Shown: in pieces, positions 61,001 through 64,000 of the stretch
How positions within the stretch are numbered: position 1 is the stretch's first letter
Layout: every line of letters begins with the position of its first letter
Source: Bacteroidota bacterium
GTDB lineage: Bacteria; Bacteroidota; Bacteroidia; Chitinophagales; Saprospiraceae
Direction of reading: 5' to 3'
NCBI GenBank assembly: GCA_029781865.1
Contig: JAKOVW010000053.1
Location: forward strand, 244,312 to 308,311
Length of the DNA: 64,000 nt
Position numbers and translations under genes: made by a program
The notes under the pieces: model-generated
What the model saw: the letters and a program-made list of their open reading frames with translations, nothing else
Databases searched by the model: none
Told to the model about the DNA's origin: nothing

Positions 61001-64000
61001 GTTTGCAATAAAATGACGTTTGAACTACTACTTTTGACGACATCTACATTCTGAGGATCCTTGCCATGAACTGTTGCTGTATTTAATCTGGCTCCTGCAT
61101 CTATGTCGCTTTGCAATAGAACATACGTTCCGCTAAACGTAATATTATCGATAGCTCCCGGTGCCAATGTGATCGGTCCACCAATTACGGTGATCAATGG
61201 ATCTGTAATGGTGATATTACTTAATGTCACATTTCCGGTATTCGTTACTTTAAAGTTGTAACTGATCGTCTCTCCGGCGTCGGCATTTCCATCGTTGTTG
61301 GTATCATTCCACACGCCTGTCTTTACTAAGGAGATGTTAGCTGCCTTTGGAAGGCTTACTAATTCATCATCGCTACCGGTTACGTCCACATTCTGCGGAT
61401 CTTTACTGTGTACCGTAGCTGTATTCAATCTTTGTCCTGCATCCACATCACTTTGCAATAAAGTATACGTTCCACTGAAAGTTGAATTATCAGATGCTCC
61501 CGGTGCCAACGTTATTGGTCCGCCGTTTACTGTGATTAATGGATCTGTAACGGTGATATTACTCAATGTTACATTTCCGGTATTCGTTACGGTGAAACTG
61601 TAACTGATTGTCTCCCCTGCATCCGCATTGCCATCGTTGTTGGTATCATTCCACACGCCTGTTTTTACTATTGATATGCCTGTTGCTTTTGGAAGGCTTA
61701 CCATCTCATCATCACTACCGATCACATCCACATTTTGCGGATCTTTACTGTGCGCAGTAGCCGTATTTAATCTTTGTCCTGCATCCACATCGCTTTGCAA
61801 TAATACATACGTTCCACTAAATGTGCTGTTATCTGTTGCTCCAGGTGCCAGTGTAATCGGACCTCCATTTACAGTGATTAATGGATCTGTAACGGTGATA
61901 TTACTCAATGTTACATTTCCGGTATTTGTTACTGTGAAACTATAAGTGATTGTCTCCCCGGCATCCGCATTGCCATCATTGTTGGAATCATTCCATATTC
62001 CTGTCTTTACTATGGATATGCTAGCTGCTTTTGTAAGATTTACCGTTTCATCATCGCTATTGGTTACATCCACATTCTGCGGATCTTTGCTGTGCACCAT
62101 TGCTGTATTTAATCTTTGTCCTGCATCCACATCGCTTTGTAATAATACATACGTTCCACTGAATGTGCTATTATCTGTTGCACCTGGTGCCAATGCAATC
62201 GGACCTCCATTTACTGTGATTAATGGATCTGTAACGGTGATATTACTCAAAGTTACATTTCCGGTATTTGTTACCGTGAAATGATAACTGATTGTCTCCC
62301 CTGCATCCGCATTACCATCGTTGTTGGTATCATTCCATATACCTGTTTTTACAATACTTATGCTTGCATTTTTTGGCAACAAGGTAACTGTAGGATCATC
62401 AGGATCTCCGTCCATGTCAGGATCAATATTTGTCGGATCATTTGGATCATCACTGATGTCTGTAACAGGATTACCATCGGGATCTACTCCAACCACCATT
62501 GCACTATTGATTACTTTGCCCGCATCGATGTCCGCTTGAGTTAAGATATGTGTTCCAGTAAAAGTAGAGATATCCATTGCCCCAGGAGCCAGTATAGCTA
62601 TAGGTCCTCCGGTTACTACTAATAAAGGATCAGATATAATAATGTTTTGCAATGGAACACTACCGGTATTGGTTACTTTGAATGAATAAGTAATCGTTTC
62701 TCCAACATCAGCATATCCATTATTATTTGAGTCGTTCCATACACTTGTTTTAAGAAGGGAAATGTCCGGATCATTATCAAGAATAATTGCCAATGCTTGT
62801 GGATTCGAAACACTTACATTTTGATTATTGGCATTAATTATTGCAATACTACCGAAAAAGTCTTCCGTTGGTTCAACGATCAGATCTCCCAACACATCTA
62901 CCGGTATATTAAATGTCGTACTTCCTGCAGGTATCGTATAACTCACAGTCGTTTGTGCAGTGTAATCAGTTCCTGCTGTTGCCGTATTGTTTGCTGTTGT
63001 AAATGTGATCGTGATATCCTCCTGTGCAGGGGTATTCAGGGTCACTACAAAGTTTTGCGTTTGTGTGCCATTCGTTTCTGTTGTCGTAAATCCACTTAAA
63101 GCCAATGTCACCGGATCATTGTCCAGTATCGTTCCTAATCCCTGTGCATCACTAATACTTGAACTTCCTGTACTTTGCAAATTACTTAAATTGACAAAGT
63201 AGGTTTCCGTTGGTTCGCCGATCAAATCATCTGTAATCGGAACTGTGATTGTTTTGGTAGCTCCACTTACTGAACCTGCCGGGAATGTAACTGTGCCTGC
63301 TGCTGTTGTGTAATCTCCCGGTTGCAATGCACTGTTATCCGCTGTCAGATAATCTACTGTCAATGCATCCTGGATATTTCCAGTCAAGGTTACAGTGAAT
63401 GTTGCAGTACCATCATTTTCATTTACCGTTACGTCGTTGATTGCTACACTCGTTACATCATTATCCAGTATCGTAGCTGTCGCTGTTGGTGTGGTAATGC
63501 TTACCTGCTGACCATTTGCATTTGTAAGAGCTATTGTTCCTGTGAAGGTTTCCGTTGGCTCTGAGATCAGATCTCCTAATACATCTACCGGTATATTAAA
63601 TATCGTACTTCCTGCAGGTATCGTATAACTCACTGTCGTTTGTGCAGTGTAATCTGTTCCTGCTGTTGCTGTATTATTTGCTGTTGTAAATGTAATGGTG
63701 ATATCTTCCTGTGCAGGTGTATTTAAGGTTACTACAAAATTCTTCGTTTGCGTTCCATTTGTTTCTGTCGTTGTAAATCCACTTAAGGCTAAGGTCACCG
63801 GATCATTGTCTAAGATTGTTCCGATTCCTTGAGCATCACTGATACTTGAACTTCCGGTACTTTGCAAATTACTTAAATTGACATAATACGTTTCCGTTGG
63901 TTCGCCAATCAAATCATCTGTAATTGGAACCGTTATTGTTTTAGTAGCTCCACTTACTGAACCTGCCGGGAAGGTAACTGTGCCTGCTGCTGTTGTGTAA
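58042..64000 (-). CDS. Giant repetitive T9SS type A adhesin (C-terminal part; 5' end outside the window)
   Basis: The frame is open to the right edge (1986 codons visible); the first in-frame ATG at 63912 is internal, not a start. Domains from N to C: at least four Calx-beta repeats of two alternating kinds (endings like ATILDNDP), six CARDB/DUF11-like repeats of about 114 residues (ISIVKTG.WND.NNDGNADAGETI ... NVTLSNITVTDPLI), one diverged repeat, a short D/G-rich spacer, four SdrD B-like domains (SGKVWDDLNGNGVREPGEPG and relatives), a 90-residue beta domain and a T9SS type A signal (AYIYPNPVRDLLKLEL to KKFIVSR). Calcium-binding Calx-beta and SdrD B domains give rigid stalks, so this is probably a surface adhesin or biofilm matrix protein. 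Confidence 0.93.
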   Translation of the reverse strand, partial: YTTAAGTVTFPAGSVSGATKTITVPITDDLIGEPTETYYVNLSNLQSTGSSSISDAQGIGTILDNDPVTLALSGFTTTETNGTQTKNFVVTLNTPAQEDITITFTTANNTATAGTDYTAQTTVSYTIPAGSTIFNIPVDVLGDLISEPTETFTGTIALTNANGQQVSITTPTATATILDNDVTSVAINDVTVNENDGTATFTVTLTGNIQDALTVDYLTADNSALQPGDYTTAAGTVTFPAGSVSGATKTITVPITDDLIGEPTETYFVNLSNLQSTGSSSISDAQGLGTILDNDPVTLALSGFTTTETNGTQTQNFVVTLNTPAQEDITITFTTANNTATAGTDYTAQTTVSYTIPAGSTTFNIPVDVLGDLIVEPTEDFFGSIAIINANNQNVSVSNPQALAIILDNDPDISLLKTSVWNDSNNNGYADVGETITYSFKVTNTGSVPLQNIIISDPLLVVTGGPIAILAPGAMDISTFTGTHILTQADIDAGKVINSAMVVGVDPDGNPVTDISDDPNDPTNIDPDMDGDPDDPTVTLLPKNASISIVKTGIWNDTNNDGNADAGETISYHFTVTNTGNVTLSNITVTDPLITVNGGPIALAPGATDNSTFSGTYVLLQSDVDAGQRLNTAMVHSKDPQNVDVTNSDDETVNLTKAASISIVKTGIWNDSNNDGNADAGETITYSFTVTNTGNVTLSNITVTDPLITVNGGPITLAPGATDNSTFSGTYVLLQSDVDAGQRLNTATAHSKDPQNVDVIGSDDEMVSLPKATGISIVKTGVWNDTNNDGNADAGETISYSFTVTNTGNVTLSNITVTDPLITVNGGPITLAPGASDNSTFSGTYTLLQSDVDAGQRLNTATVHSKDPQNVDVTGSDDELVSLPKAANISLVKTGVWNDTNNDGNADAGETISYNFKVTNTGNVTLSNITITDPLITVIGGPITLAPGAIDNITFSGTYVLLQSDIDAGARLNTATVHGKDPQNVDVVKSSSSNVILLQTPKIGLEKTGKWIDANNDGIVNVGEQIVYKFKVCNTGNVTLTNITLSDALITINGGPIGSLSVGDCDSTHFSGTYVVSQMDIDRGEVINVADVIAQDPKNNTITDSSDDPNDPTNVDPDNDGDPDDPTIVILPQAPKIGTAKKFASLVNNPDGTSVVTFELKIQNIGNVTLGDIQLLDTLSPMFGTYVAGYPGTPGQYTIGNLSITSNSLDPLFLNSGYNGMTDSKIFVTSSGGTVAVGESVLVKLSILFKHNKNTYFNQAFAYGDGPLNDDPTGFDDDDPADTMDKSDSGSNSTGGTNPGEPGDLGSDGDPTMIEFDTDKLSGKVWDDLNGNGVREPGEPGLANVEVILYTCSGTLVGKDTTDVNGDYLFTGLQTSVKYFVIVNPAAYKPNYGFTTPNQGIDETVDSDVDISGVGPCIVLDSVQYSANYDAGLIKFASIGDYVWHDHNGNGIQDVGDEGVPEVQVTLYNAATNLPVKTVISDANGKYEFKNLRPMNYYLKIQLPPNWAVTKPNQGSDVKDNDIDDSNGPLTTATTNLSSGEVDYTWDMGLIKCAMISGDVWYDQNLDGIYNPQEKGINGLKVYIIDALTGLTVTTLTTDIKPNTPSYDGYYKATCLKPGKYYVKFDRPGNLGASEPYKGTDKAKDCDITHENGINTTMTLIVQSGDNILNIGAGFQTKSLMGDKIWIDANYNGIQDPGELPLAYVKVTAMNSKGYVVSEAISGADGKYVLDGMIQGNYYVKFDLPNQNYIFTKPHIGTDDMDSDVDGTNGYGSTKTLSLLTGETKPTVDAGVVYSPLALNWLDFEGSYNGSFVLLDWSTGQEINNDYFAIERRHESETAFKEIGQVQANGNPKLNVNYYNFNDLDVKGNGIYYYRLKQVDKTGSFSYSKTIYVSVNSNEALNAYIYPNPVRDLLKLELWLPEDGELNARVIDQNGKVILNIISDEIRVKGKYEQLIDVSDLSQAQYILQIKTPSGIINKKFIVSR
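60980..62370. repeat. 342-bp tandem coding repeats in the adhesin gene
   Basis: Corresponding words (CCACATTCTGCGG and variants) lie at 61044, 61386, 61728 and 62070, exactly 342 bp apart (114 residues). The units are nearly identical over long stretches, so they can recombine or be mis-assembled. Confidence 0.9.
62860..64000. repeat. 687-bp tandem coding repeats (Calx-beta pairs)
   Basis: The word ACATCTACCGGTATATTAAA occurs at 62894 and 63581, a period of 687 bp (229 residues, one pair of Calx-beta domains). The array continues beyond the window edge. Confidence 0.88.

Noticed and set aside
61295..62300. Several 100-codon repeated open frames on plus (FHTPVFT... patterns)
   Set aside because: Antisense shadows of the 342-bp coding repeats of the adhesin; repetition reflects the real gene on minus.

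Overview
The window looks like chromosomal sequence from a member of the Bacteroidota, most likely the Saprospiraceae or a close relative. The signs are: A+T-rich DNA; five proteins with type A and one with type B sorting domains of the type IX secretion system (T9SS); two TonB-dependent receptors with an N-terminal carboxypeptidase-regulatory-like domain; relaxed lipoboxes; almost no Shine-Dalgarno sequences; and many TAnnTTTG boxes, the Bacteroidota -7 promoter element. The family-level assignment is an inference from gene content. No rRNA, insertion sequence, prophage, CRISPR array or defence island was seen.

Layout. 1-3.8 kb (+): the end of a BNR/sortilin-like protein, a GNAT acetyltransferase, a GyrI-like protein, an MFS exporter and a zinc-ribbon protein. 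4.2-10.5 kb (-): a TonB-dependent receptor followed by an internally duplicated T9SS protein. 10.5-11.6 kb: a long stretch with no convincing gene. 11.6-17.2 kb (+): a 1870-residue T9SS type B surface protein. 17.2-21.4 kb: an alpha/beta-hydrolase lipoprotein, an NAD(P)-binding protein, an ECF sigma factor with a cupin partner, and a stand-alone domain resembling the C-terminus of SWIM zinc-finger proteins. 21.6-25.5 kb: acpP-fabF-rnc, divergent from pyruvate kinase. 25.6-29.2 kb (+): TPR protein, DUF4292 lipoprotein and EnvC-like activator. 29.4-36.5 kb (-): a frameshifted Omp28-like T9SS protein, rmuC, and an exbB-exbD-exbD-tonB operon that ends in a 56-residue membrane protein. 36.9-41.5 kb: OmpA lipoprotein, DUF2237, a mechanosensitive-channel protein, an AI-2E-family permease, a small membrane protein and an AhpD-like protein. 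42.2-45.6 kb: tRNA-Leu(GAG), a lipoprotein, yidD and an Omp28-like T9SS protein. 45.7-52.2 kb (-): a second TonB receptor, a PA-domain T9SS protein, and a cytochrome c overlapping an SDR gene. 52.6-57.4 kb (+): tolC-like, pdxH and lon. 58.0-64.0 kb (-): the C-terminal part of a giant repetitive T9SS adhesin that runs off the window.

How the genes fit together. Much of the window serves the cell envelope: energised outer-membrane uptake (two receptors, one ExbB/ExbD/TonB motor), T9SS cargo, peptidoglycan remodelling, OmpA anchoring and YidD. The housekeeping genes (acpP, fabF, rnc, pyk, lon, pdxH, tRNA-Leu, rmuC) look ordinary. I found no clearly new multi-gene system. The best leads are small: an unannotated minus-strand unit with promoter, short frame and terminator at 41.6-42.0 kb; nested inverted repeats with their own terminator at 57.5-57.8 kb; a family of period-7 minisatellites at three intergenic loci; the sigma/cupin pair; and the small protein coupled to tonB.
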